From Pseudomonas crudilactis (GTDB lineage: Bacteria; Pseudomonadota; Gammaproteobacteria; Pseudomonadales; Pseudomonadaceae), in assembly GCF_013433315.1 (NCBI RefSeq), contig NZ_WXVV01000025.1, forward strand, positions 57,180-121,179: 64,000 bases of DNA, in the 5' to 3' direction. Position 1 is the first letter of the stretch. The number at the start of each line of letters is the position of its first letter. Below are positions 44,728 through 53,834 of the stretch, in pieces. Under the pieces are notes generated by a model. That model did no database searches. It was not told the DNA's origin and worked only from the letters and a program-made list of their open reading frames with translations. The position numbers and the translations under genes were made by a program.

Positions 44728-44744
44728 CCCACAAGGAGCCTCTT

Positions 44745-45623
44745 ATGCCCTGGCCAGATCTGCTGCACAGCCGTGAACGATTGTCCGCCGTTGCTGATCT
44801 GGCTGAGGGTTTTGCGACGTTGTTGCAGCAACTGGGCAACGTCACGCCGTTCGAATTGGCGGTCGCGGGCGGGCGGCGGATGGCGACGCCGGGGCTGGCG
44901 TTTCTGGTCGGTTACCAAGCGGCGTTGCGTATGTTGTGGCCGAGTGCGCCGCTGAGCCTTGGCGCTTTGTGTGCGACCGAACAGCGCAGTTTGCGTCCGG
45001 CGGACATGCAGACGCGGCTGAGTGAATTGCGCCTGAGCGGGCGCAAGGATTTCGTCACCGCCGGCGATGCCGCGGACTGGCTGTTGATCGCTGCTCGCAG
45101 TGAAGAGCCCGGCGAAAGTCCGCGTCTGAGTCTGGCCGTGGTCTATCCCGGCGAGCCCGGTGTGACCGTCGAGAAATTGCCGGCGCTGCCGTTGATGCCG
45201 GACATCAGTCATGGCCGGTTGGAGCTTGATGGCGCGTTGTGTGAGCTGCTGGCGGGGGATGGTTGGGATGCTTACGTCAAACCGTTCCGCACGCTGGAAG
45301 ATGTCTATGTGCTGAGCGCGATGACTGCGTGGCTGTATGGCGTCGGGCAGGACAGTGACTGGCCGCAGGCGTTGCAGTTGCGATTGCTGGCGTTGTTGGC
45401 CGGGTGCGCGGAGGCCAGCCGACAACCGCCGAACAATCCCGCCGGGCATGTGTTGTTGGGTGGGTTGTTTGCGCAGTTTGAGGCGTTGGAGGGGGAGGTG
45501 AGTCAGGCGTTGGCTGACGGGCCGGCAGAATGGGCGCAGATGTGGCAGCGCGATCAGGGGGTGATGCAGTTGGCGGCGGGGGCTCGGGCCAAACGCTTGG
45601 CCAGGGCTTTGGCGCAGGCTTGA
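44745..45623 (+). CDS. Acyl-CoA-dehydrogenase-like protein
   Basis: 292 residues from ATG 44745, placed 7 bases after AAGGAG; an ATG at 44721 lies before that site and is rejected. The middle (RLSELRLSGRKDFVTAGDAA followed by DWLLIAARSEEP) resembles the beta-domain of acyl-CoA dehydrogenases, and the helical C-terminus with many Ala/Leu could be a reduced ACAD C-terminal domain. At 292 residues it is shorter than normal ACADs (about 380), and the catalytic glutamate cannot be assigned. It is divergent from olsB, whose start is 154 bases away. Probable inactive or specialised homologue. Confidence 0.6.
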   Translation: MPWPDLLHSRERLSAVADLAEGFATLLQQLGNVTPFELAVAGGRRMATPGLAFLVGYQAALRMLWPSAPLSLGALCATEQRSLRPADMQTRLSELRLSGRKDFVTAGDAADWLLIAARSEEPGESPRLSLAVVYPGEPGVTVEKLPALPLMPDISHGRLELDGALCELLAGDGWDAYVKPFRTLEDVYVLSAMTAWLYGVGQDSDWPQALQLRLLALLAGCAEASRQPPNNPAGHVLLGGLFAQFEALEGEVSQALADGPAEWAQMWQRDQGVMQLAAGARAKRLARALAQA

Positions 45624-45626
45624 CTG

Positions 45627-45719
45627 GCCTCTTCGCGAGCAAGCTCGCTCCCACAGTTTGATGGCATTCTAACTGAAGGAACTCGGTCAACTGTGGGTGC
45701 GAGCTTGCTCGCGAAAGCG
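45627..45719. repeat. REP pair (inverted)
   Basis: GCCTCTTCGCGAGCAAGCTC and the inverse GCGAGCTTGCTCGCGAAAGC, just after the acyl-CoA-dehydrogenase-like gene. Confidence 0.93.
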
Positions 45720-45789
45720 ATCTAATCATCACCACACATCTGTCATAAACCCCGACTAGTCTCAGCAGGTTCTCCCAAGAGCCCTCACC

Positions 45790-46863
45790 ATGTACAAAGG
45801 CCTGTCGCTGTTTCTGCTGCTGATCAGCTTCACCGTTCACGCCGAACAATGGCCGGGTGAAGAATGGCCAACCGGCACGACGATCACCGATACCGGAGCG
45901 CTGGATAATTACGCCTTCCCACCCCGCGACGACACAACCCGCAAAGGCATCCGCACCGACGCACTGCTGATCATCCGCGACGGCCAGATCCTCTACGAAC
46001 GCTACGCCGGCCCGACCACCGAGCAAACCCCGCACCTGACCTGGTCGATCAGCAAAAGCCTGATGGCCACCGTCCTCGGTGTGGCGTATGGCGAAGGCCT
46101 GTTCAAGCTTGACGATCCCGCCGCAAAGTTTTACCCGCCACTGACCAAACACCCGACGATAAAAATCGCCGACCTGCTGCACTGGGCCTCCGGCATCGAC
46201 TGGCAGGAAGACTATGAATATGCCCCGCTGAAATCCTCGGTGGTGGCGATGCTCTATACCCGTGGCCATCGCGACATGGCTGCATTTACCGCTGAGCACG
46301 ACACCTACGCCGAATCGGGGCAGGCCTTCCGTTATTCCAGTGGCGACAGCAATCTTTTGGCGGCAGCGTTGAAAAACATCGTCGGCCCACAGCGTTATCC
46401 GGATTACCCGTGGACGGCATTGTTCGAGCCGTTAGGCATCCATCACGCCGTGTGGGAAACCGATGCCAGCGGCACGTTTGTCGCGTCTTCTTATGCCTAT
46501 CTCACCGCGCGGGATCTGGCGCGGGTCGGTTTGTTGATGGCCCGCGACGGGCGCTGGAATGATCGGCAACTGCTGCCCAAAGATTGGCTCGCGTTCAACC
46601 TTAAACCCTTCGCAGGTTACAAGGCCCATCAGGACGAAGCCGTGCCCGGCGGCCACTGGTGGCTCAATCGCTCCGTCGATGGCGCCGCATCACCGTGGCC
46701 CGATGCACCGCCCGACACCTTCGCTGCCCTTGGCCACTGGGGCCAGGCGCTGTACGTGATCCCCAGCGAGAAACTGGTGATCGTGCGATATGGCGATGAT
46801 CGCGACGGTAGCTATCGTCACAACGAATTGCTTAAACGTGTGCTGAAGGCGGTGCGCCCATGA
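45790..46863 (+). CDS. Serine hydrolase, beta-lactamase class C / NylB-like
   Basis: Secreted or periplasmic hydrolase of 357 residues with a signal peptide (MYKGLSLFLLLISFTVHA). The nucleophile motif SxxK is SISKS near residue 95. The Tyr motif is in FRYSSGDSN (YSS in place of YxN), and the KTG-like box is GHWGQALYV near residue 320. This pattern fits the 6-aminohexanoate-dimer hydrolase/esterase branch rather than a resistance beta-lactamase. The substrate is unknown. It is coupled by ATGA to the next small gene. Confidence 0.85.
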   Translation: MYKGLSLFLLLISFTVHAEQWPGEEWPTGTTITDTGALDNYAFPPRDDTTRKGIRTDALLIIRDGQILYERYAGPTTEQTPHLTWSISKSLMATVLGVAYGEGLFKLDDPAAKFYPPLTKHPTIKIADLLHWASGIDWQEDYEYAPLKSSVVAMLYTRGHRDMAAFTAEHDTYAESGQAFRYSSGDSNLLAAALKNIVGPQRYPDYPWTALFEPLGIHHAVWETDASGTFVASSYAYLTARDLARVGLLMARDGRWNDRQLLPKDWLAFNLKPFAGYKAHQDEAVPGGHWWLNRSVDGAASPWPDAPPDTFAALGHWGQALYVIPSEKLVIVRYGDDRDGSYRHNELLKRVLKAVRP

Positions 46864-47156
46864 AGCGCTTTTTGCTGTTGCTGCTTGTTTTGCTGCTCGG
46901 CTGGGTCGTTTACGAGCGCGAAAACCTGTGGGCCTTCCCCGACATCATCAGCGCCTACACCGCCAAGGAATACTGCTCCTGCCGTTATGTGATGAACAAC
47001 GATGCCGAGTATTGCCGTGGCTACGTAAAACAATGGCTGCCGACCAGCCAGTTCACCGATGACAGCGCCAGCAAAACCATCACCGTCAGCGGCATGGGCC
47101 GCAGCAACCGTGCCCAGTGGCAAAGCGAACGCCAGGGCTGTCGCCTAAATCCCTGA
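46860..47156 (+). CDS. Small membrane-anchored protein with conserved-looking cysteines
   Basis: 98 residues. An N-terminal hydrophobic anchor (FLLLLLVLLLGWVVYE) is followed by a short periplasmic domain with four cysteines (EYCSCRY, EYCRGY, QGCRLNP). A disulfide-stabilised fold is likely. The ATG overlaps the stop of the serine hydrolase by four bases, so the two are co-translated and may act on the same periplasmic substrate. It is sometimes labelled amidase, for which I see no motif. Confidence 0.65.
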   Translation: MKRFLLLLLVLLLGWVVYERENLWAFPDIISAYTAKEYCSCRYVMNNDAEYCRGYVKQWLPTSQFTDDSASKTITVSGMGRSNRAQWQSERQGCRLNP

Positions 47157-47174
47157 AAACACCCGATTGTTTTT

Positions 47175-47263
47175 TGTGGGAGCGAGCCTGCTCGCGAATG
47201 CAATAGCAGGCGCACCTACTCTGTTGTAGCCGATGACGCCTTCGCGAGCAGGCTCGCTCCCAC
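47175..47263. repeat. REP pair (inverted)
   Basis: GTGGGAGCGAGCCTGCTCGC and the inverse GCCTTCGCGAGCAGGCTCGC, between the small membrane gene and the yceI gene. Confidence 0.93.
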
Positions 47264-47340
47264 CGGGTGTGATCTTCAGTTTGCAATAACCGCTTGGGCG
47301 GTTAAGGTTCGTGCAGGTTTATCGGCCCCATGAGTGTTCA

Positions 47341-47931
47341 ATGTTCAACCGCTCCCTCTGTGCAACCCTGTCCAGCCTGCTGCTCGCCGCCGTCGCGCTG
47401 CCGGCGCAGGCCAATTGGTACCTGGACGGCGAGTCGTCGCGGCTGTCGTTCGTCAGCACGAAAAACGCCAATGTCTCCGAAGTGCAGCGCTTTCTGGTGC
47501 TGCACGGTAAGGTCGATCCCGATGGTCGCGCCGAAGTCGAAGTCGAGCTGGACTCGATCAACAGCGGCATCCCGCTGCGCGATGAGCGCATGCGCAAGGA
47601 GCTGTTTCAGATCGAGCAATTCCCCGAAGCGACCATCACCACCCAGATTGACCTGCGCCCGATCAACGATCTGGCCCCCGGTGCGCAGCTGGAATTACGT
47701 CTGCCGTTGACCGTCAATCTGCACGGCAAGCAACACGAATACCCCGCCGAACTGCTGGCGACGCGTCTGGATGACCGCCGTTTTCAAGTGGTCACCCTGG
47801 AACCGCTGGTGATCAACGCCGAGGATTTCGACCTTGTGCCGGGGCTGGAAAGCCTGCGCAAACTCGCCGATCTATCGGCCATCAGTCTGTCGGTGCCGGT
47901 GGGTGCGGTGCTGATCTTCACGGCGCGCTGA
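47341..47931 (+). CDS. YceI family periplasmic protein
   Basis: Lipocalin-like beta-barrel protein of 196 residues. The signal peptide ends at about residue 22 (LPAQANWYLD). Family features are SRLSFVSTKNANVSEVQRF, VELDSINSGIPLRDERMRKE and FPEATITTQ. YceI proteins bind long-chain isoprenoid-type lipids; the ligand here is unknown. The ATG at 47341 is chosen because it gives a clean signal peptide, though no clear ribosome site precedes it. It ends one base before clsB and is probably co-transcribed with it. Confidence 0.88.
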   Translation: MFNRSLCATLSSLLLAAVALPAQANWYLDGESSRLSFVSTKNANVSEVQRFLVLHGKVDPDGRAEVEVELDSINSGIPLRDERMRKELFQIEQFPEATITTQIDLRPINDLAPGAQLELRLPLTVNLHGKQHEYPAELLATRLDDRRFQVVTLEPLVINAEDFDLVPGLESLRKLADLSAISLSVPVGAVLIFTAR

Positions 47932-47932
47932 C

Positions 47933-49090
47933 ATGCGCGGCGCGGTGTTTCCGTGGCGCGACGGCAACCGTTTCGAGCTGCTGATCGACGGCCCGCAATT
48001 CTTCCCGCGCATGCTTGAGCAGATTGCCGGCGCGCAGGAGCAGATCGAGCTGGAGTTGTATCTGGTCGAGGCGGGCGCCTGTGCCGAAACCATCGTGCAG
48101 GCGCTGGTGCTGGCGGCCGAACGCGGTGTGCGCGTGCGGTGCCTGTTTGATGATTACGGCAGCCTGGCGTTTACCCTCAATCTGCGTCAGCGCCTGACTC
48201 ATGCCGGGGTTGAGCTGCGCTTTTACAATCGCCTGAACTGGCGGCGCTGGGTCGGTAATTTCTATCGGGATCACCGCAAATTGTTGCTGGTCGATCAGCG
48301 TCTGGCGGTGGTCGGCGGCACCGGTGTCACCGATGAGTTCTGGACGCCGGGCCACGACACCAGCGAGTGGCACGAAGTGATGGTCGAGATCAGCGGCCCA
48401 CTGGTGATCGACTGGCAATTGCTGTTTGATCGTCAGTGGATCGCCAACCGCTATCGTCGCGCCTGGCGTCCGGCCGCGCATTTTGGCCTGCCACGGTTAC
48501 CCCGCGTGCCGGACAAGGGCGAGGGCATGGGCCGCGTGGCGTATGCCGATGCCCGCCAGCATCGCGACATTCTGCAATCGCTGTTCCGCGCTTTGAACAG
48601 CGGGCAAAAACGCATCTGGATGGCCACACCGTATTTCCTGCCGACCTGGAAAATCCGTCGCTCCCTGCGCAAGGCGGCGGCGCGCGGAGTCGATGTGCGG
48701 CTACTGCTGACCGGGCCGCGCACCGATCACCCGTCGGTGCGTTACGCCGGGCATCGCTACTATCCGCGACTGCTCAAGGCCGGGGTGCAGATCTTCGAAT
48801 ACCAGCCGTGTTTTCTGCATCTGAAAATGGTGCTGGTGGACGATTGGGTGAGCATCGGTTCATGCAACTTCGACCACTGGAACCTGCGTTTCAATCTGGA
48901 GGCGAATCTTGAGGCGCTGGATCCGTCGTTGACGGCAGCGGTGCAGGCGAGTTTTGTGAAGGACTTCGGGCTGAGTCAGCAGGTGAGTCTGGAAGAGTGG
49001 CAGCGCCGGCCGTTGTGGCGGCGGGTGAAGCAGCGGGTGTGGGGCTGGGTGGATCGGGTGGTCGTCAACATCCTCGATAGACGCGGGTAG
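47933..49090 (+). CDS. clsB: Cardiolipin synthase B (phospholipase D family)
   Basis: Phosphatidyltransferase of 385 residues that makes cardiolipin from phosphatidylglycerol or phosphatidylethanolamine. It has two HKD motifs. The first is His114-Lys116-Asp121 in FYRDHRKLLLVDQR; the second is FLHLKMVLVDDWVSIGSCNF near residues 296-315. MATPYFLPTWKIRRSLRKAA is another ClsB stretch. There is no N-terminal membrane domain, as in E. coli ClsB (413 residues). It follows the yceI gene by one base. Confidence 0.92.
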   Translation: MRGAVFPWRDGNRFELLIDGPQFFPRMLEQIAGAQEQIELELYLVEAGACAETIVQALVLAAERGVRVRCLFDDYGSLAFTLNLRQRLTHAGVELRFYNRLNWRRWVGNFYRDHRKLLLVDQRLAVVGGTGVTDEFWTPGHDTSEWHEVMVEISGPLVIDWQLLFDRQWIANRYRRAWRPAAHFGLPRLPRVPDKGEGMGRVAYADARQHRDILQSLFRALNSGQKRIWMATPYFLPTWKIRRSLRKAAARGVDVRLLLTGPRTDHPSVRYAGHRYYPRLLKAGVQIFEYQPCFLHLKMVLVDDWVSIGSCNFDHWNLRFNLEANLEALDPSLTAAVQASFVKDFGLSQQVSLEEWQRRPLWRRVKQRVWGWVDRVVVNILDRRG

Positions 49091-49108
49091 TCAGTCCCCT
49101 TAAACCAC

Positions 49109-49198
49109 TGTGGGAGCGAGCTTGCTCGCGAATGCGGCCTGACAGTCAACATCAATGTTGAATGTGATGGCCTCTTCGCGAGCAAGCTCGCTCCCACA
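49109..49198. repeat. REP pair (inverted)
   Basis: GGGAGCGAGCTTGCTCGCGA and its inverse between the convergent clsB and bglX ends. Confidence 0.95.
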
Positions 49199-49219
49199 GG
49201 GTTTTGCGGTTGCTTGCGG

Positions 49220-51511
49220 TTACAGCAACTCGAAGCTCTGCTGCGTCACGTCCTGCGAATCCAGGCCGATCTGCACGTTGAACTTGCCGGGCTCGGCCGC
49301 GTACTTGAGCTGGGCGTTGTAGAACTTCAGGTCATCCTCGCTGATGGTGAAATGCACGACTTTCTGTTCACCGGCCTTGAGCATGATTTTCTGGAAGTTC
49401 TTCAGTTCTTTCACCGGGCGGATCATCGAGCCGGTGACGTCCTGAATGTACAACTGCACCACGGTTTCGCCGTCACGCTTGCCGGTGTTTTTCACCATGA
49501 CGCTGGCGTCGAGCTTGCCGGTGGCGTTCAGGGTGGTCGACGACAGGGCCATGTCGCTCAGGGCAAAGTTGGTGTAGCTCAGGCCATAACCGAACGGGAA
49601 CAGCGGCCCGGTGGTGTCATCGAAATACTGCGAGGTGTAGTTGCCCGGTTTGCCCGGCGTGAACGGCCGGCCAATGCTCAGGTGGTTGTAGTACGTCGGG
49701 ATCTGGCCCACGGAGCGCGGGAAGGTCACCGGCAATTTGCCCGACGGGTTGTAGTCGCCGAACAGCACGTCAGCGATGGCGTTGCCGCCCTCGGTGCCGC
49801 TGAACCAGGTTTCCAGAATCGCGTCAGCCGACTGGTTCTCTTCGAGAATGGTAAGCGGACGGCCGTTCATCAACACCAGTACCAGCGGTTTGCCGGTGGC
49901 TTTCAGCGCGCGGATCAACTCGCGCTGGTTTTCCGGGATGTTCAGGTCGGTGCGGCTGGAGGATTCGTGGGACATGCCACGGGACTCGCCCACCGCAGCC
50001 ACGATCACGTCAGCGTCCTTGGCGGCTTTTACCGCTTCGTCGATCAGCACGTTGGCCGGGCGCGGGTCATCGACCACTTCCGGGGCATCGAAGTTGAGGA
50101 AGTTCAGGTAGTCCAACACCTTCTTGTCGCTGGTGATGTTGGCGCCACGGGCGTAGATCAGGTTCGCCTTGTCGCCGATCACCGAGTTCATGCCGTCGAA
50201 CAGGGTCACCGATTGCGCCGGTTTACCCGCTGCTGCCCAACTGCCCATCATGTCGATCGGCGCTTTGGCCAACGGGCCGACCAGCATGACTTTTGCGTCT
50301 TTCTTCAGCGGCAGCGTTTCGTTCTGGTTCTTCAGCAACACCATGCTGCGCCGCGCGACTTCGCGGGCCTCGGCGCGGTGCAGACGGCTCTCGGCGTAGG
50401 TGTCGGCCGGATCATCTTCAGCCTTGCCGATGCGCAAGTACGGGTCCTTGAACAGGCCCATGTCGTACTTGGCTGCGAGGACTTCGCGCACGGCGTTGTC
50501 GATGTCTTTCTGCTCGATCTCGCCAGACTTGAGCAGCCCCGGCAGCTCTTTGCCGTACAGGGTGTCGTTCATGCTCATGTCGATGCCGGCCTTGATTGCC
50601 AGCTTCGCCGCTTCACGACCGTCGCGGGCGACGCCATGCTTGATCAGTTCGAAAATCGCGCCGTGGTCACTGACCGCCAGGCCTTTGAAGCCCCAGTCGC
50701 GACGCAGCAGATCGTTCATCAGCCAGGTGTTGGCCGTGGCCGGAATGCCGTTGATCGAGTTCAGCGCAACCATCACACCGCCGGCGCCGGCATCAATCGC
50801 GGCGCGGTACGGTGGCAGGTAGTCCTGGTACATCTTCACCGGACTCATGTCGACGGTGTTGTAGTCGCGGCCGCCCTCGACCGCGCCGTACAGGGCGAAG
50901 TGCTTGACGCTGGCCATGATGCTGTCGGCGGCGCTCGGGGTGGCGCCCTGATAGGCGCGCACCATGACGCCGGCGATGCGCGAGGTCAGGTAGGTGTCTT
51001 CACCGAAACCTTCGGAGCTGCGGCCCCAGCGTGGGTCGCGGGAGATGTCGACCATCGGCGCGAAGGTGATGTCGAGGCTGTCGGCGGCGGCTTCTTTCGC
51101 GGCCACGCGTCCGGACTGGCCGATGGCGTCCATGTCCCAGCTCGACGCGAGGGCCAGTGGAATCGGGAAAATCGTACGGTGACCGTGGATCACGTCGTAG
51201 GCGAAAAACATCGGAATCTTCAGGCGACTGCGCATGGCAGCGTCCTGCATCGGACGGTTTTCCGGACGGGTGATCGAGTTGAACGTGCCGCCGATGTTGC
51301 CGGCGGCGATCTCTTTGCGGATCAGCTCGCGAGGCATTTCCGGGCCGATGCTGATCAGGCGCAACTGGCCGATCTTTTCATCGAGGGTCATCTGGTTCAT
51401 CAGATTGCTGATGAACGCATCCTTGTTTTCCAGGGGTACCGGGGTCGTGGCGGCCAATACTTGATGACTGGCCAGGCTGACGAACAGACCCAGCAAACAC
51501 AGCTTCTTCAT
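49220..51511 (-). CDS. bglX: Periplasmic beta-glucosidase BglX (GH3)
   Basis: Glycoside hydrolase of 763 residues (E. coli BglX is 765) with a signal peptide MKKLCLLGLFVSLASHQVLA. The GH3 N-terminal barrel has the nucleophile aspartate in GFKGLAVSDHGAI. KHFALYGAVEGGRDYNTVDM and PRWGRSSEGFGEDTYL belong to the same domain. The GH3 C-terminal domain and a fibronectin III-like domain follow (DFLVKNTGKRDGETVVQLY-type segment at the end). It releases glucose from beta-linked oligosaccharides in the periplasm. The ATG at 51511 is chosen because a TTG at 51526 would precede the signal peptide. The gap 51512-51773 holds nothing clear. Confidence 0.93.
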   Translation of the reverse strand: MKKLCLLGLFVSLASHQVLAATTPVPLENKDAFISNLMNQMTLDEKIGQLRLISIGPEMPRELIRKEIAAGNIGGTFNSITRPENRPMQDAAMRSRLKIPMFFAYDVIHGHRTIFPIPLALASSWDMDAIGQSGRVAAKEAAADSLDITFAPMVDISRDPRWGRSSEGFGEDTYLTSRIAGVMVRAYQGATPSAADSIMASVKHFALYGAVEGGRDYNTVDMSPVKMYQDYLPPYRAAIDAGAGGVMVALNSINGIPATANTWLMNDLLRRDWGFKGLAVSDHGAIFELIKHGVARDGREAAKLAIKAGIDMSMNDTLYGKELPGLLKSGEIEQKDIDNAVREVLAAKYDMGLFKDPYLRIGKAEDDPADTYAESRLHRAEAREVARRSMVLLKNQNETLPLKKDAKVMLVGPLAKAPIDMMGSWAAAGKPAQSVTLFDGMNSVIGDKANLIYARGANITSDKKVLDYLNFLNFDAPEVVDDPRPANVLIDEAVKAAKDADVIVAAVGESRGMSHESSSRTDLNIPENQRELIRALKATGKPLVLVLMNGRPLTILEENQSADAILETWFSGTEGGNAIADVLFGDYNPSGKLPVTFPRSVGQIPTYYNHLSIGRPFTPGKPGNYTSQYFDDTTGPLFPFGYGLSYTNFALSDMALSSTTLNATGKLDASVMVKNTGKRDGETVVQLYIQDVTGSMIRPVKELKNFQKIMLKAGEQKVVHFTISEDDLKFYNAQLKYAAEPGKFNVQIGLDSQDVTQQSFELL

Positions 51512-51773
51512 GAATATTTTTCTCAAGGGCCCAAACGGCGAGGTAACGCCGGCCAGCCAAAATTTAGGGAGCGACTATTGTTGTTCGGGTGCAGGCTCAA
51601 AAAAGCAGAGCCAAAAACGACAGCCGACACTGCGGCAGCGTGATCGCGCAGGGCACTTTTTAGCCCATTGGCGCGTCGTAATCCAGCGGCGCGGCCGATT
51701 ATGCCCCAAGAGCCGGCGGAGAATGTTTCGCGCTCGGTTTTTATAATGAAATGTGCCAAGGAGCATCACTGCG

Positions 51774-52382
51774 ATGAATGTAAGCCCAACCAATCGCTCG
51801 CGTTTGCAGGTCGCCACACTGCTGGTGCTGGCCACGCTGTTGACCGCGTGCGGCATCAACAATATCCCGACCCTCGACGAACAGGCCAAAGCCGCGTGGG
51901 GCCAGGTGCAGAACCAGTACCAGCGCCGCGCCGACCTGATCCCTAACCTGGTGGAAACGGTGAAGGGTTACGCCAAGCATGAAGAGCAAACCTTGACCGC
52001 AGTGATCGAGGCGCGGGCGAAAGCCACGTCGATCCAGGTGGATGCCAGCACCCTCGACAATCCCGAGAAACTCAAGCAATTCCAGCAGGCGCAGGACCAA
52101 CTGACCGGCGCATTGAGCCGCCTGATGGTGGTGTCCGAGCGCTATCCGGATCTGAAGGCCAACCAGAACTTCCTCGCCCTGCAATCGCAACTTGAGGGCA
52201 CGGAAAACCGCATTGCTGTGGCGCGTCGCGATTTCATTCTGGCGGTGCAGAAATACAACACCGAAATTCGCACCTTCCCCGGTCGCCTCTGGCACAGCGT
52301 GATGTACAGCGACCTGCCGATCCGCGAAACCTTCGAAGCCACCACGCCCGGCGCGGAAAAGGCCCCGGAAGTGAAATTCTGA
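51774..52382 (+). CDS. LemA family lipoprotein
   Basis: 202 residues from ATG 51774, with AAGGAG 10 bases before it. An N-terminal lipobox LLTACG follows a hydrophobic stretch. The LemA core is clear: AWGQVQNQYQRRADLIPNLV, ETVKGYAKHEEQTL, and RRDFILAVQKYNTEIRTFPG. LemA proteins are alpha-helical, membrane-attached and of uncertain function. It is first in a three-gene operon with two TPM-domain proteins, an arrangement common in Gram-negative bacteria. Confidence 0.92.
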   Translation: MNVSPTNRSRLQVATLLVLATLLTACGINNIPTLDEQAKAAWGQVQNQYQRRADLIPNLVETVKGYAKHEEQTLTAVIEARAKATSIQVDASTLDNPEKLKQFQQAQDQLTGALSRLMVVSERYPDLKANQNFLALQSQLEGTENRIAVARRDFILAVQKYNTEIRTFPGRLWHSVMYSDLPIRETFEATTPGAEKAPEVKF

Positions 52383-52395
52383 TTCGAGGTTGTCC

Positions 52396-53151
52396 ATGCG
52401 CGTGTTGAAAATGGGCCTGGTGCTGATGCTGTTGCTGTTCGCCATCAGCGCCCGGGCCGAGTTGACGTTCCCGGCGCTGAGCGGGCGGGTGGTGGATGAA
52501 GCGCAGATGATCGAGCCGTCCGTGCGCGCACAACTGAGCCAGCAGTTGCAGGCCCACGAGCAGGCGACCGGCGAGCAATTGGTTGTGGTCACCGTGCCGG
52601 ATTTGCAAGGCACAACCATTGAGGACTTCGGCGTTCAGCTCGGTCGACATTGGGCCATCGGCCAGAAGGACAAGAACAACGGTGCGCTGCTGATCGTCGC
52701 CCGTGACGAGCGCAAACTGCGCATTGAAGTCGGTTATGGTCTGGAAGACCGGCTGACTGACGCGCAGACTTCGGTGATCATCCATCAAGTCATCACGCCT
52801 GCGTTCAAAAGCGGAAATTTCAGCAAAGGCATTAGCGACGGCGTCGCGGCAATGTTGGTGGTGCTCGGTGGCAATCCGCTGGATGAGCCGTCGACGGTAT
52901 ATGAATCCAGCGGTGATCCGTCCGATGATTTCATCTCGCGGCACCCTGCATTGTTCGTGTTTTTGGTGATGTTGTTCATCCTGACGGTGTTTGTCTGCCA
53001 GATGCTCGGTATCCTGCCTGCCGGCCGGGGTGGCTCCGGAGGAGGGGGCGGCTTTGGCGGTGGTGGTGGATTTGGCGGCGGCGGTGGAGGCGGGGGCTTC
53101 AGCGGCGGCGGGGGCAGTTTCGGCGGCGGCGGTTCGTCCGGCGGCTGGTGA
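52396..53151 (+). CDS. TPM-domain membrane protein (YgcG family) with glycine-rich tail
   Basis: 251 residues from ATG 52396 behind GAGG. It has a signal peptide (LVLMLLLFAISARAE) and a periplasmic TPM domain. Family stretches are LSGRVVDEAQMIEPSVRAQL, NGALLIVARDERKLRIEVGY and GLEDRLTDAQ. A single TM helix sits near residue 190 (LFVFLVMLFILTVFVC). The last 50 residues are almost pure Gly/Phe/Ser repeats (GGGGGFGGGG). It lies 13 bases after lemA. The TPM fold is linked to phosphatase activity or to photosystem repair in plants; the bacterial role is unknown. Confidence 0.9.
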   Translation: MRVLKMGLVLMLLLFAISARAELTFPALSGRVVDEAQMIEPSVRAQLSQQLQAHEQATGEQLVVVTVPDLQGTTIEDFGVQLGRHWAIGQKDKNNGALLIVARDERKLRIEVGYGLEDRLTDAQTSVIIHQVITPAFKSGNFSKGISDGVAAMLVVLGGNPLDEPSTVYESSGDPSDDFISRHPALFVFLVMLFILTVFVCQMLGILPAGRGGSGGGGGFGGGGGFGGGGGGGGFSGGGGSFGGGGSSGGW

Positions 53152-53184
53152 GATCAGAAGAATAATGAGCAGGCACTTTTCAAC

Positions 53185-53802
53185 ATGGCACTACTGACCG
53201 AACACGAACAACGCAAAGTCGCCGAGGCGATTGCCCGGGTCGAGCGCGACACCGACGCCGAACTGGTGACGGTACTCGCCGCCCGCGCAGATGACTACGC
53301 GTACATCCCGCTGTTGTGGGCGAGCCTTTTGGCGCTGGTGGTGCCGGGGGTCGTGCACTACCTGACCGGGTGGTTGACCATGCACAGCTTGCTGCTGGTG
53401 CAGTGGGGGGCGTTTATCGTGCTGTGCCTGCTGTTTCGTTTGCCGAAAATCACCACGCATTTGATACCGCGCCGCGTGCGGCATTGGCGCGCGTCGAACC
53501 TGGCACGCCGGCAGTTTCTCGAACAGAACCTGCATCACACGGTGGGCAGTACCGGCATGCTGATTTTTGTCTGTGAGGCGGAGCGGTATGTGGAGATTCT
53601 GGTGGATGAAGGGATTTCCAAACGGCTCGACAATAAATCCTGGGATGCAATTGTTGCTGCGTTTACCGAGCAGGTGCGGCAGGGGCGCACGCTGGAAGGG
53701 TTTGTGACGTGTATCGAGGCGTGTGGGGAGTTGCTGAAAGTGCATGTGCCGGTGACGCAGGTGAGGAATGAGTTGCCGAATCGGTTGATTGTGCTGGGGT
53801 AA
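53185..53802 (+). CDS. Second TPM-domain protein of the lemA operon
   Basis: 205 residues (MALLTEHEQRKVAEAIARVE). The domain keeps the start TDAELVTVLAARADDYAYIP and the later RYVEILVDEGISKRLDNKSW. Two hydrophobic segments are inserted in the middle (LWASLLALVVPGVVHYL and LLLVQWGAFIVLCLLF), placing the fold on the cytoplasmic side. It is 33 bases after the Gly-rich gene. Together with LemA and the first TPM protein it probably forms an envelope complex (inference from gene order). Confidence 0.87.
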   Translation: MALLTEHEQRKVAEAIARVERDTDAELVTVLAARADDYAYIPLLWASLLALVVPGVVHYLTGWLTMHSLLLVQWGAFIVLCLLFRLPKITTHLIPRRVRHWRASNLARRQFLEQNLHHTVGSTGMLIFVCEAERYVEILVDEGISKRLDNKSWDAIVAAFTEQVRQGRTLEGFVTCIEACGELLKVHVPVTQVRNELPNRLIVLG

Positions 53803-53834
53803 CACCTGGATTATTCGTCGACGCTGAGATCCAG

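Noticed and set aside
47872..48093. Small minus-strand genes inside yceI-clsB
   Set aside because: Shadow frames opposite well-supported coding sequence.
49214..51643. 809-codon open frame on the plus strand
   Set aside because: Antisense to bglX, which has a signal peptide and GH3 motifs; the plus frame has shadow-type composition.
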